Part shown: in pieces, positions 19,921 through 27,493 of the stretch
Layout: each line of letters opens with the position of its first letter
Position numbering within the stretch: the stretch's first letter is position 1
Origin: Nonlabens sp.
Lineage (GTDB): Bacteria; Bacteroidota; Bacteroidia; Flavobacteriales; Flavobacteriaceae
Reading direction: 5' to 3'
Assembly (NCBI GenBank): GCA_020630715.1
Contig: JAHDIQ010000006.1
Span: 1 to 64,000, forward strand
DNA: 64,000 nt
Program-made: the position numbers and the translations under genes
The notes under the pieces: generated by a model
The model's database searches: none
Seen by the model: only the letters and a program-made list of their open reading frames with translations
What the model was told of the DNA's origin: nothing

Positions 19921-20657
19921 GCCGCTAGTAACAATTTAGTGAGTATAAAGTTTGCGATGATAATCGCTACACAAGTCCATACAAAAGATGTGGTAGATGC
20001 CTTTCCTACTTCTAGCGCGCCACCTTTCATATAATAGCCGTGATAGCTAGGAATAGTGGCTAGCAACATACCAAAAACCATCGTTTTAATAAACGCATAC
20101 ACCACATGATAAGGAATAAAGGTATCCTGTAGTCCAGTCACAAATTCTTCTAGACTTACCAGGTTTCCATAAACACTCGCCATAAAACCGCCGAAAATCC
20201 CTACAAACATGATAATCGCAATCAAAAAGGGATAAAATAACAAGGCAATAATTTTAGGATAAATCAAATAATTTAAGGAGTTAATTCCCATTACTTCCAG
20301 CGCGTCAATTTGTTCTGTCACGCGCATTGTTCCTATACTGGATGTGATGTAAGAACCTACCTTTCCTGCCATAATTACACTAATGAAGGTAGGTGCAAAT
20401 TCTAGGATAATAGACTGTCTAGTGGCAAATGCAATTAGCGTTTTAGGAATTAAGGGATTGTCTAGATTTAAGGCTGTTTGTAAAGCTACAACTGCACCCA
20501 TAAAAAACGAGATAAATGCCGTAATTCCCAGTGATCCTATCACTAAATCATCGATCTCTTTAAGGATCAATTCCCGCAATACAGATGTTTTTGTAGGTCG
20601 TCTAAAAACTCCTGCCAGCATCATCATGTACCTGCCTATGTGTTCTAAGAATTTCAT
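19917..20657 (-). CDS. ABC transporter permease, MlaE-like
   Basis: The 246-residue integral membrane protein of the MlaE/YrbE family has the conserved EFAPTFISVIMAGKVGSYITSSIGTMRVTEQIDALEVMGIN segment (about 85-125), which includes the family's EQIDAL loop. Several TM helices precede and follow it. With the downstream ATPase it would form the core of a lipid transporter in the inner membrane. A near-match promoter element (minus-strand TACTTTTA, 7 of 8) lies just upstream, in the divergent spacer shared with pafA. Confidence 0.93.
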   Translation of the reverse strand: MKFLEHIGRYMMMLAGVFRRPTKTSVLRELILKEIDDLVIGSLGITAFISFFMGAVVALQTALNLDNPLIPKTLIAFATRQSIILEFAPTFISVIMAGKVGSYITSSIGTMRVTEQIDALEVMGINSLNYLIYPKIIALLFYPFLIAIIMFVGIFGGFMASVYGNLVSLEEFVTGLQDTFIPYHVVYAFIKTMVFGMLLATIPSYHGYYMKGGALEVGKASTTSFVWTCVAIIIANFILTKLLLAA

Positions 20658-20729
20658 GGACTGTAAAAGTAGACATTTTTTTGGCTATGGATTTAATGCA
20701 ATCTTAAACTTTAGCGGTAGATCATTGAC

Positions 20730-20737
20730 TATTTTTG
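20730..20737 (+). promoter_or_regulatory. pafA promoter -7 element
   Basis: TATTTTTG matches TAnnTTTG exactly, 18 bases before the pafA ATG. Confidence 0.6.
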
Positions 20738-20755
20738 CTGTAAAATAGACCAGCT

Positions 20756-22429
20756 ATGAAAATGCGTATCGTCCTCTTTTTATTAGTAGCAGTAATGGTG
20801 AGCTGTGCCTCGCTTTCGCGAAAGCGAGATTACCAGCAACCTACTACTTCACAGCAGCTATCTACTGTAGAGAAGCCTAAGTTAGTCGTGGGAATTGTAG
20901 TCGACCAAATGCGCTACGATTATTTGACCAGATTCAATGATCGCTATACAGATGATGGATTTAAACGATTAATGCGCGATGGTTTTAATTGTAAAAACAA
21001 TCACTACAATTTTGTTCCTACTTATACCGCACCAGGACATGCTAGTATTTATACAGGAACATCGCCTATGAATAACGGTATTATAGGAAACAACTGGTAC
21101 GATAAATTTGAGTCTAAGTCTATTTACAATGCTTCAGATGATAGTGTAGATCCAGTAGGAACAACCAGTGATGACGGGAAAATGTCGCCACGACGATTAC
21201 TCACCACTACTGTTACAGATGAATTAGAGTTACATACACAAGGACGTGCAAAAGTCGTAGGAATTTCCATTAAAGATCGTGGTGCGATCCTACCAGCTGG
21301 TCACGCCGCAGATGCTGCTTACTGGTTTGAAGGTGGCGATGCAGGAAATTTTATATCTAGTACATTTTATATGAATCAATTACCACAATGGGTGAATGAT
21401 TTTAATGCTTCTGGAGTTTTAGCATCATATATGAAAGAATGGAATACCTTATTTCCTATAAATACCTATACCGCAAGTGGATCTGATTTAAACGAATTTG
21501 AAAAACCACCCAAAGGCAAGGAAACAGCCACCTTTCCGTATGAATTACAACGCTTAAGCAAGAAAAATGGCGGTTACAGCTTATTAAAAGGCACACCTTA
21601 TGGCAATAGCATCGTCGCAGATTTTGCTATACAAGCATTGAAGAACGAAAACATGGGAATGGATGAAATCACAGATTTCCTAGCCGTAAGTTTTTCTAGC
21701 ACAGATTATGTAGGACATCAATATGGTGTGAATAGTGTGGAATTAGAAGACACCTATTTACGACTAGATCGTGATATCGCCCGATTATTAAAAGCACTAG
21801 ATGATCAAGTAGGTGCAGGGAATTATACCGTATTCCTTACCGCAGATCACGGTGCTGTGAATAATCCAGCCTATTTACAATCTCGTGGTGTGAACGCAGG
21901 ATATTTTAACAGTAGAGATTTAGAAAAATTCTTAAAAGAGCAACTAGCAACTGATTTAGGAAATGAAGCTATTTTAAAAGAAGTCTCTAACGGTCAATTG
22001 TTTCTAGATTATGAAATTTTAAAATCATCTCGAATGGAACAAAATTACGTACAACAATACCTAGCAGATCTAATGGTGAATTATCCTCAAATAGATAAAG
22101 TATACACTAGAAATGCGTTGATGAATACACAGTTTACTACAGGAACAGGCGCACTAGTGCAAAATGGTTTTCATCACAAGCGCAGTGGTGATGTCGTTTA
22201 TATTCTTGAACCTGGTGTAATAAGCTATTCCAGAACTGGATCTACACACGGTAGTTCGCAATCTTATGATACGCATGTACCATTGTTATTTTATGGAGCA
22301 GGAATACAAAACGGTAGTACCGCAGATCGTACGCATATCATCGATATTGCCCCTACGATTTCTAGTTTATTAGGCATTAGTTTTCCTAATGGAGCTACAG
22401 GAAATCCTATCGTACCTGTTTTAAAATAA
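20756..22429 (+). CDS. pafA: PafA-type alkaline phosphatase (lipoprotein)
   Basis: The 557-residue alkaline-phosphatase-superfamily enzyme releases phosphate from phosphomonoesters outside the cytoplasm. It has a lipoprotein signal ending VSCAS. Metal site one is in VVGIVVDQMRYDY. The threonine nucleophile lies in YTAPGHASIYTG, the phosphate-contacting asparagine in IIGNNWYD, and the PafA-specific lysine and arginine in SIKDRGAIL. Further metal ligands are in SSTDYVGHQYG, TADHGA and STHGSS. The KxR pair separates PafA from classical PhoA. A palindrome copy follows the lipid-attachment cysteine directly, encoding LSRKR. Confidence 0.93.
   Translation: MKMRIVLFLLVAVMVSCASLSRKRDYQQPTTSQQLSTVEKPKLVVGIVVDQMRYDYLTRFNDRYTDDGFKRLMRDGFNCKNNHYNFVPTYTAPGHASIYTGTSPMNNGIIGNNWYDKFESKSIYNASDDSVDPVGTTSDDGKMSPRRLLTTTVTDELELHTQGRAKVVGISIKDRGAILPAGHAADAAYWFEGGDAGNFISSTFYMNQLPQWVNDFNASGVLASYMKEWNTLFPINTYTASGSDLNEFEKPPKGKETATFPYELQRLSKKNGGYSLLKGTPYGNSIVADFAIQALKNENMGMDEITDFLAVSFSSTDYVGHQYGVNSVELEDTYLRLDRDIARLLKALDDQVGAGNYTVFLTADHGAVNNPAYLQSRGVNAGYFNSRDLEKFLKEQLATDLGNEAILKEVSNGQLFLDYEILKSSRMEQNYVQQYLADLMVNYPQIDKVYTRNALMNTQFTTGTGALVQNGFHHKRSGDVVYILEPGVISYSRTGSTHGSSQSYDTHVPLLFYGAGIQNGSTADRTHIIDIAPTISSLLGISFPNGATGNPIVPVLK
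20812..20825. repeat. Dispersed palindrome copy 5 (in pafA, LSRK frame)
   Basis: Perfect core inside the longest palindrome seen here, CTCGCTTTCGCGAAAGCGAG (20809-20828). It lies in the linker just after the lipobox cysteine of PafA. Confidence 0.97.
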
Positions 22430-22444
22430 ACTAAGAACAATTCA

Positions 22445-22452
22445 TATCTTTG
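22445..22452 (+). promoter_or_regulatory. Promoter -7 element of the beta-barrel protein gene
   Basis: TATCTTTG matches TAnnTTTG exactly, 25 bases before ATG 22478. Its position favours 22478 over the in-frame ATG at 22463. Confidence 0.55.
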
Positions 22453-22477
22453 CAAGCCAATTTTGAAATTAGAAATT

Positions 22478-22969
22478 ATGAGAAATATATTAGTAGTAGT
22501 AGCGTTTTTTGTAGCAACAGCTATGAGTGCACAGGTGTACACAGGTAAAGGTGATCAAAAATTCAACATAGGAGCAGATTTTCAATCTGGTGCTACGGGA
22601 ATTCAAGCAACCTATGATTATGGAATAGGAGAGAACATCTCTTTTGGTCTTACAGCTGGTTATGCATTAGGATTATCAGATGATATAGATGCAAATTTTG
22701 GTGAGCGTGCCCTGATACGTGCTCGCTTTAATGCAAACATAGGTAGTGTACTTAACATCGATCCTAATTTTGATATTTTTCCAGGACTAGGATTTTCTAA
22801 TAAGAATTTTGGTGGTCATTTAGGAATGCGTTATTTCTTTTCAGATGGATTTGGTTTATTTACAGAAGCTCAAGTACCATTTGCACAGTATAAAACAGAA
22901 AACCTAACTCCAGCCGAAGAAATTTACAATCAGTTTAATGTGAGTTTAGGAATGTCTTTTAATTTCTAA
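22478..22969 (+). CDS. Small outer-membrane beta-barrel-like protein
   Basis: The 163-residue protein has a clear signal peptide (MRNILVVVAFFVATAMSAQ). Alternating hydrophobic strands follow (KFNIGADFQSGATGIQATYDYG, ISFGLTAGYALG, GGHLGMRYFFSD), ending in phenylalanine (LGMSFNF), typical of an 8-strand outer-membrane barrel. It may belong to the flavobacterial DUF6646 family, recalled with moderate certainty. Its substrate or role is unknown. It has its own promoter element and a strong terminator, so it is monocistronic. Confidence 0.85.
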   Translation: MRNILVVVAFFVATAMSAQVYTGKGDQKFNIGADFQSGATGIQATYDYGIGENISFGLTAGYALGLSDDIDANFGERALIRARFNANIGSVLNIDPNFDIFPGLGFSNKNFGGHLGMRYFFSDGFGLFTEAQVPFAQYKTENLTPAEEIYNQFNVSLGMSFNF

Positions 22970-23012
22970 AAGCTCCAATAGATACTCAGCAGACTTAGGT
23001 CTACCGTTTTAA

Positions 23013-23051
23013 AACCTTGAATCAATGATCATTTGATTCAAGGTTTTTTTT
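23013..23051 (+). terminator. Terminator after the beta-barrel protein gene
   Basis: A perfect 13-bp stem (23013-23025 with 23033-23045) is followed by a T run to 23051. Confidence 0.93.
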
Positions 23052-23070
23052 GTTTGATAAGGTAAATATT

Positions 23071-23100
23071 TGTCATTCAGAGCAAAGCGAGGAATCTAAT
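23071..23100. repeat. Intergenic repeat fragment (TCATTCAGAGC type)
   Basis: TGTCATTCAGAGCAAAGCGA continuing into GGAATCTAAT resembles a short sequence that, from memory, recurs between genes in Bacteroidota (CATTCTGAGC...GAATCT). It gives rise to a spurious reading frame. Only one copy is in this window. Confidence 0.5.
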
Positions 23101-23205
23101 TTTTTACTTGAGATTCTAAATGAGATAATAGTTTTTAGTTCTCCCAATACTTTGAGATCTAGCAATGGCAAAAATGAACAAGCCTATAGAATTAAAATGG
23201 TATTA

Positions 23206-24060
23206 TTAAATCCCAAATTTAGAACGAATTCCTTTCCAGCGATACGATCTAATAAATTTACCTTGATCTACCGTAACCAGTGGTTTGAGGTTTTTTTGTT
23301 GTGCCAGTTGATAACCTTTTAGGTAATCTGTAAAAAGCTTCCAGTTCTTTTTATTCCATGCCATTTTTGCACCAGTAATTGCTGTAAGCCACCATCCGTA
23401 GCGCATTTTGTAAAACGCTTCTCCTTGAAGGTATTTTGCATTTGCATTATAAGCCGCACCGGTAGGTTTTAGATGTTTTACATGTAATTCTGGAATGGTG
23501 ATAACTTCCCAATGATAATACCTGGCTAGCATCTCATCTATGGTGTCCCAACCTATACTGGGTTGTAGTCCGCCTATTTGTTCAAAGCATTCACGGCTGT
23601 AGGCTTTTAAAGCACCACGTATGTGATCTTTATTTGTACCTTTTTCAAGAATCCAGTTGCCGTTATTCTCAATCGTGCAATGTCCAGCGACCATTCCTGA
23701 TTTTTCGCTTTCGCGAAAGCGAGATACGATCATCTCTATATAGTTTTTTGGAAAAATAAGATCTGCATCAAATTTACAGATCAGGTCAAAGTCTGATGAT
23801 TGTACCTGTTGTAATCCGTAGGTAAAAGCACGAATCACCTTTGATCCAGGTAGATTCTGATCACTAGATTGATGGGTGACGACTTTTATGTTAGTATGAG
23901 TTTCTTGGTATTGGGTTGCTATATTAAGCGTACCATCAGTAGAGTTATCATTGACCACGATAATTTGATCTACTGGTGTGGACTGATGTAATAAACTATC
24001 CAATGTTCCAGCGATAAATCGCTCTTCATTATAACTAGGTATGATGATTAAGATTTTCAA
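23206..24060 (-). CDS. Family 2 glycosyltransferase
   Basis: The 284-residue GT-A enzyme has N-terminal ILIIIPSYNEERFIAGTLDSLL, the nucleotide-sugar segment IIVVNDNSTDGT, and the DxD metal motif in CKFDADLIFP. A substrate-binding domain follows, with a conserved GWDTIDEML. It probably adds a sugar to a cell-surface glycan; donor and acceptor cannot be told. The gene lies 6 bases after a methyltransferase gene on the same strand, so they are probably co-transcribed. A palindrome copy encodes RFRES after the DxD region. Confidence 0.92.
   Translation of the reverse strand: MKILIIIPSYNEERFIAGTLDSLLHQSTPVDQIIVVNDNSTDGTLNIATQYQETHTNIKVVTHQSSDQNLPGSKVIRAFTYGLQQVQSSDFDLICKFDADLIFPKNYIEMIVSRFRESEKSGMVAGHCTIENNGNWILEKGTNKDHIRGALKAYSRECFEQIGGLQPSIGWDTIDEMLARYYHWEVITIPELHVKHLKPTGAAYNANAKYLQGEAFYKMRYGWWLTAITGAKMAWNKKNWKLFTDYLKGYQLAQQKNLKPLVTVDQGKFIRSYRWKGIRSKFGI
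23707..23720. repeat. Dispersed palindrome copy 6 (in glycosyltransferase, RFRES frame)
   Basis: Perfect GCTTTCGCGAAAGC, symmetric out to 18 bp (23705-23722). On the minus-strand gene it reads RFRES. Confidence 0.97.
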
Positions 24061-24066
24061 ATGCCG

Positions 24067-24594
24067 TTAGGATTTATTTCGTTCACAATAAACCAAATAA
24101 TAACGATCTGTAAAATTGCGTAACAGTGGTCGTATCCCTAGTTTTTTAACTGGATTTGTAAACTTCACGCTATCGATCACCTTCCAGCCAGCTTTTTCTA
24201 AAACATAATCCAGTTGCCATGATTCAAATTCATGGTAGTGTTGGTCTCTAATATCATTTTTATTGCGATACGCACCAGCAAACCATAGTTTAAGCGGTAC
24301 ACTTATTACCGCACGATCACATGGAATAGCTTTTAAAGAAGTATATGGACTTACTAAATGTTCAAAAATTTCAAATGCAGTAACTACGTCACCGTCAAAA
24401 CTAGTAATCTCACTTACATCATCATCCAGATCAATACCGCTAGTGTTTTGAACCTCGTAACCAGCATCTCTCATGATTTTTGAAAATGGATTTGTAACAC
24501 CTAGATCTAGAATAGAAGCATCTTTAGGAACATGCTTTTCTAGAAAGTCTAGTGTGATTTTAAATCGTTTTTTAGGGAAATTAGCTTCGTACAA
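24067..24594 (-). CDS. SAM-dependent methyltransferase
   Basis: The 175-residue class I methyltransferase-like protein has DASILDLGVTNPFSKIMRDAGYEV as a divergent SAM-binding motif I (DLGV rather than DxGxG). VVTAFEIFEHL follows as motif II, with AVISVPLKLWF later. There is no in-frame ATG near the N-terminus, so TTG at 24594 is the likely start; the upstream in-frame stop is at 24619-24621. It is paired with the downstream glycosyltransferase, suggesting a joint role in glycan modification. The substrate is unknown. Confidence 0.8.
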   Translation of the reverse strand: MYEANFPKKRFKITLDFLEKHVPKDASILDLGVTNPFSKIMRDAGYEVQNTSGIDLDDDVSEITSFDGDVVTAFEIFEHLVSPYTSLKAIPCDRAVISVPLKLWFAGAYRNKNDIRDQHYHEFESWQLDYVLEKAGWKVIDSVKFTNPVKKLGIRPLLRNFTDRYYLVYCERNKS

Positions 24595-24672
24595 AGAGGA
24601 TTGAATTATCGAGTTAAATTAAAATGAACTTTAGGATGCTAAATCAGAATATCCTAAGCAATTGATTATTTG

Positions 24673-25044
24673 TTATTTTACATTAAGCTGATAATTATGA
24701 ACTAAAACAGAGGCCGAAATTTGTAGGGTTTGTTCTAATTTACGAATCATCTCTACGGTTAATCGTTTTTTCTTATTTAGGATTTCAGAAACACGGCTTT
24801 TACCACCTATGATACCTATTAAATCTTTTTGCCGCATATTCAATTCTTCCATTCTGATTTTGATAGCTGCAATAGGATCTGGTGCTTCAATAGGATGAAA
24901 TTCATTTTCATAATTTTCAATTAAGAGCGATAGTATTTCTGCTTCATCACCATCTTTACTATTAACAGGTGCATCAAAAATATGTTCTAAACGTTCTAGT
25001 GCGTTATGATAATCTTCTTCAGATTTGATAGGTTTTAAATTCAT
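24673..25044 (-). CDS. higA: Type II antitoxin, HigA family (HTH)
   Basis: The 123-residue protein starts MNLKPIKSEEDYHNALERLEHIF, the usual HigA/YgjM N-terminus. Its C-terminal XRE-type helix-turn-helix includes MRQKDLIGIIGGKSRVSEILNKKKRLTVEMIRKL. ATG 25044 is preferred, since longer in-frame starts run into the toxin gene. It follows the toxin gene by 10 bases on the same strand, the toxin-first order typical of higBA. It would neutralise HigB and repress the operon. Confidence 0.93.
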   Translation of the reverse strand: MNLKPIKSEEDYHNALERLEHIFDAPVNSKDGDEAEILSLLIENYENEFHPIEAPDPIAAIKIRMEELNMRQKDLIGIIGGKSRVSEILNKKKRLTVEMIRKLEQTLQISASVLVHNYQLNVK

Positions 25045-25054
25045 TTCATTTTTT

Positions 25055-25351
25055 TTAAATAATGTCAGCGTTGATCTTATCATATGCAGCATGTGTGCCT
25101 ATAAACCTTATAAATGCCCATTGTCTCTCGTAATTAAATTTTACAATAAGTCTATATGAATTTCCCTTGATGTTGAAAACCACACGATTATTTTTAAGAA
25201 CACTTGCGTTGATATAAGTTTGTTTCACATCATTAGGAGAAAACCATTGAGCATTCTTAGCTGTGTCATACCATGTTTTAAGATATTGCTCAGAGTCTGC
25301 ATGTTTTTCCCAAAATGTTCGCAGAGTACTTTTTGCAATTATTCTTTTCAT
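25055..25351 (-). CDS. higB: Type II toxin, HigB family mRNA interferase
   Basis: The 98-residue RelE/HigB-fold toxin is expected to cut mRNA on the ribosome. Family features are the N-terminal MKRIIAKSTLRTFWEKH, the WYDTAKNAQWFSPNDVKQTY helix, and the strand block VVFNIKGNSYRLIVKFNYERQWAFIRFIGTHAAYDKI, which carries the catalytic basic and aromatic residues. It looks intact. An exact -7 element lies 17 bases upstream, with an inverted repeat just beyond. Confidence 0.94.
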   Translation of the reverse strand: MKRIIAKSTLRTFWEKHADSEQYLKTWYDTAKNAQWFSPNDVKQTYINASVLKNNRVVFNIKGNSYRLIVKFNYERQWAFIRFIGTHAAYDKINADII

Positions 25352-25368
25352 TAAGCTTACAATAAAAA

Positions 25369-25376
25369 CAAATTTA
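25369..25376 (-). promoter_or_regulatory. higBA promoter -7 element
   Basis: On the minus strand this is TAAATTTG, an exact TAnnTTTG match 17 bases before the higB ATG. Confidence 0.65.
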
Positions 25377-25383
25377 CAGTAAA

Positions 25384-25400
25384 GTTCTCAAATAAAGAAC
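25384..25400. promoter_or_regulatory. Candidate HigA operator
   Basis: GTTCT-N7-AGAAC is a perfect inverted repeat starting 8 bases upstream of the higBA -7 element, covering where RNA polymerase would sit. Autoregulation by HigA is known for the family; use of this site is inferred. Confidence 0.45.
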
Positions 25401-25690
25401 ATCTTTACTTGTTTTTTTTAACGCTATGTTTTAACCGTGATAAAACTTTTACTAGTCTTATTTGTCTGTAATTCCTAATTTTTTGTTCCATCTTATAGGT
25501 CGCATTTTAGACGTAAATACTTATCAACTTACAATTCAGTAGTGTAAGAATTATCCATGTTTTTGTTTCCTATAGATTTAGACTATGCGAGCAAAAATAT
25601 TACACTTATTAACAGGTTATCATCAATAAAATTTAGAACTTTGTTCACTACTGTAAGACAACCTAAATTCTTGCTACTCATATTATCCAC

Positions 25691-25698
25691 TACTTTTG
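25691..25698 (+). promoter_or_regulatory. dnaB promoter -7 element
   Basis: TACTTTTG matches TAnnTTTG exactly and ends 6 bases before the dnaB ATG, implying a very short or absent leader. Confidence 0.6.
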
Positions 25699-25704
25699 AT
25701 CTCT

Positions 25705-27255
25705 ATGGAAAAAATTCAATCACTTGCTTCAACTAAAACTGTAAAAGGTGCTGTAATACCTCTTGAAAAAGGTAAAATACCACCTCAAGCAGTTGATCTT
25801 GAGAAAGTTGTGTTAGGAGCATTAATGATTGATGGTAAAGGTGTAGATGAGGTTATTGACCTTTTAACACCAGATGTTTTCTATACAAAAGCGCACCAAT
25901 TCATCTTTGACGCGATTGATAAGCTCTTTAAAAGCGGTAGTCCTGTAGACTTATTAACCGTAAGTGCTCAACTGCGTAAGGATGAGAAAATTGAAGCTGC
26001 TGGTGGTGATCATTACCTAGTACAATTATCACAATTAGTGAGTTCAACAGCGCATATTGAATTTCACGCTAGAATCATCCAGCAAAAATTCATTCAGCGA
26101 TCGCTTATTAAATTATCTACAGAGATTATTCAGGATTCCTATGAGGAATCTACAGATGTTTTTGATCTACTAGATAAAGCCGAATCTAAACTGTATGAAG
26201 TTACACAAGGTAACATTAGAAAAAGTACAGAAACAGCAATGGATCTCGTAAAACAAGCAAAACAGCGCATTGAAGACATCGCAAATCGCGATGGATTAAG
26301 TGGTGTTCCTACTGGATTTACGGATTTAGATAAATTGACCTCTGGATGGCAACCTAGTGATTTAATAATCATTGCTGCACGTCCTGGTATGGGAAAAACT
26401 GCATTTACCTTATCCATGGCGCGTAATATCGCAGTAGGTTCAAACCTACCAGTAGCGTTTTTCTCGCTAGAGATGAGTAGTGTGCAGTTAATCACACGCT
26501 TGATATCGTCAGAAACTGGATTGAGTAGTGAAAAATTACGTACTGGTAAACTAGAACCTTTTGAATGGGAACAACTCAATGTAAAGGTTAAGGATTTAGA
26601 ACAAGCACCTATTTTTATTGATGATACGCCATCGCTATCCATTTTTGATTTACGTGCTAAATGTAGACGACTAGCTTCTCAACATGGTATTAAGCTCATC
26701 ATGATAGATTACTTGCAATTGATGACTGCTCAAACTAATGCAAAAGGTGGAAACCGTGAGCAAGAAATATCTACCATATCTCGTAATCTTAAAGCACTAG
26801 CAAAAGAATTAAGCGTTCCTGTAATCGCCCTATCACAGCTTTCTCGTGCCGTAGAAACTCGTGGTGGTAGTAAGCGTCCATTATTATCTGATTTACGTGA
26901 ATCTGGAGCGATAGAACAAGATGCAGATATTGTATCATTTATCTATAGACCAGAATATTACAACCTTGAAGAATGGGATGACGATGACCGCAGTCCTACC
27001 GCAAATCAGGCGGAATTTATTGTTGCAAAACACCGTAACGGTGCAACAGATTCTATACGTATGAAATTCCTTGGGCAGTTCGGTAAGTTTGATAATTTGG
27101 ATGATTTCTCAACACCTTATGAATTCGGTTCAAAGATGAACGCGGCAAACGATGATACGCTTAAACCTGATGCGTTAGATCCACGTAGTTTGCCTAGTGC
27201 AAAAGATGCTTTTGGTGATTTCCCATCAAATCCAGAGGACGACGTTCCGTTTTAA
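25705..27255 (+). CDS. dnaB: Replicative DNA helicase DnaB
   Basis: DnaB is the hexameric helicase that unwinds DNA at the replication fork. The 516 residues comprise an N-terminal primase-binding domain (PPQAVDLEKVVLGALMID) and a RecA-like C-terminal domain. Walker A is ARPGMGKTAFTLSMARN (about 225-241), Walker B is LIMIDYLQLM, and the DnaB signature LSQLSRAVETRGGSKRPLLSDLRESGAIEQDAD is followed by AKHRNG. No intein interrupts it. ATG 25705 is taken as the start; an in-frame TTG nine bases upstream falls within the promoter element. Confidence 0.98.
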   Translation: MEKIQSLASTKTVKGAVIPLEKGKIPPQAVDLEKVVLGALMIDGKGVDEVIDLLTPDVFYTKAHQFIFDAIDKLFKSGSPVDLLTVSAQLRKDEKIEAAGGDHYLVQLSQLVSSTAHIEFHARIIQQKFIQRSLIKLSTEIIQDSYEESTDVFDLLDKAESKLYEVTQGNIRKSTETAMDLVKQAKQRIEDIANRDGLSGVPTGFTDLDKLTSGWQPSDLIIIAARPGMGKTAFTLSMARNIAVGSNLPVAFFSLEMSSVQLITRLISSETGLSSEKLRTGKLEPFEWEQLNVKVKDLEQAPIFIDDTPSLSIFDLRAKCRRLASQHGIKLIMIDYLQLMTAQTNAKGGNREQEISTISRNLKALAKELSVPVIALSQLSRAVETRGGSKRPLLSDLRESGAIEQDADIVSFIYRPEYYNLEEWDDDDRSPTANQAEFIVAKHRNGATDSIRMKFLGQFGKFDNLDDFSTPYEFGSKMNAANDDTLKPDALDPRSLPSAKDAFGDFPSNPEDDVPF

Positions 27256-27360
27256 AAATTTCCTATAACCCATCATTTTAATCCGTGAGTTCTTTATTTT
27301 AGCAGTAAGTCTAGTTATGGCTTTATTGTTGATATCAAGATGTCGTGTTTGTTTTATTTC

Positions 27361-27374
27361 GCTTTCGCGAAAGC
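27361..27374. repeat. Dispersed palindrome copy 7 (intergenic)
   Basis: Perfect GCTTTCGCGAAAGC (16-bp symmetric, 27360-27375), in the 238-bp spacer after dnaB. Confidence 0.97.
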
Positions 27375-27414
27375 GTAATTCAAAATAATTTAAACGATTT
27401 CCACCATCCAATGA

Positions 27415-27447
27415 TAGTCGAGATGGAGCGACAGCGTTGCACTGAGT
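27415..27447. repeat. Dispersed intergenic repeat fragment, copy B
   Basis: Aligns with 10398-10430 at 27 of 33 bases. It lies in the same spacer as palindrome copy 7. Confidence 0.6.
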
Positions 27448-27493
27448 TAACAAAAGGCTGAGAATAAAGCAGAATAGCTAGCAGAAAAAGAAT

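Larger units (their letters stand above)
25352..25704. other. 353-bp non-coding region between higB and dnaB
   Basis: The region holds the divergent higBA and dnaB promoters and the candidate HigA operator. It also has several same-orientation sequences resembling DnaA boxes (TTATCCACA): 25521 TTATCAACT, 25551 TTATCCATG, 25606 TTATTAACA, 25618 TTATCATCA and 25683 TTATCCACT (8 of 9). An 8-base inverted pair, CAGTAGTG / CACTACTG, flanks the middle. No open reading frame is credible. Confidence 0.5.

Noticed and set aside
20383-20748. Plus-strand frame of 121 codons across mlaE
   Set aside because: Antisense shadow of the MlaE permease running into the divergent promoter region.
23050-23322. 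Plus-strand reading frame of 90 codons
   Set aside because: It is formed by an intergenic repeat and the end of the minus-strand glycosyltransferase gene; no start signal, and no protein family was recognised.
26139-26642. Minus-strand frame of 167 codons within dnaB
   Set aside because: Shadow frame fully inside a well-conserved gene.
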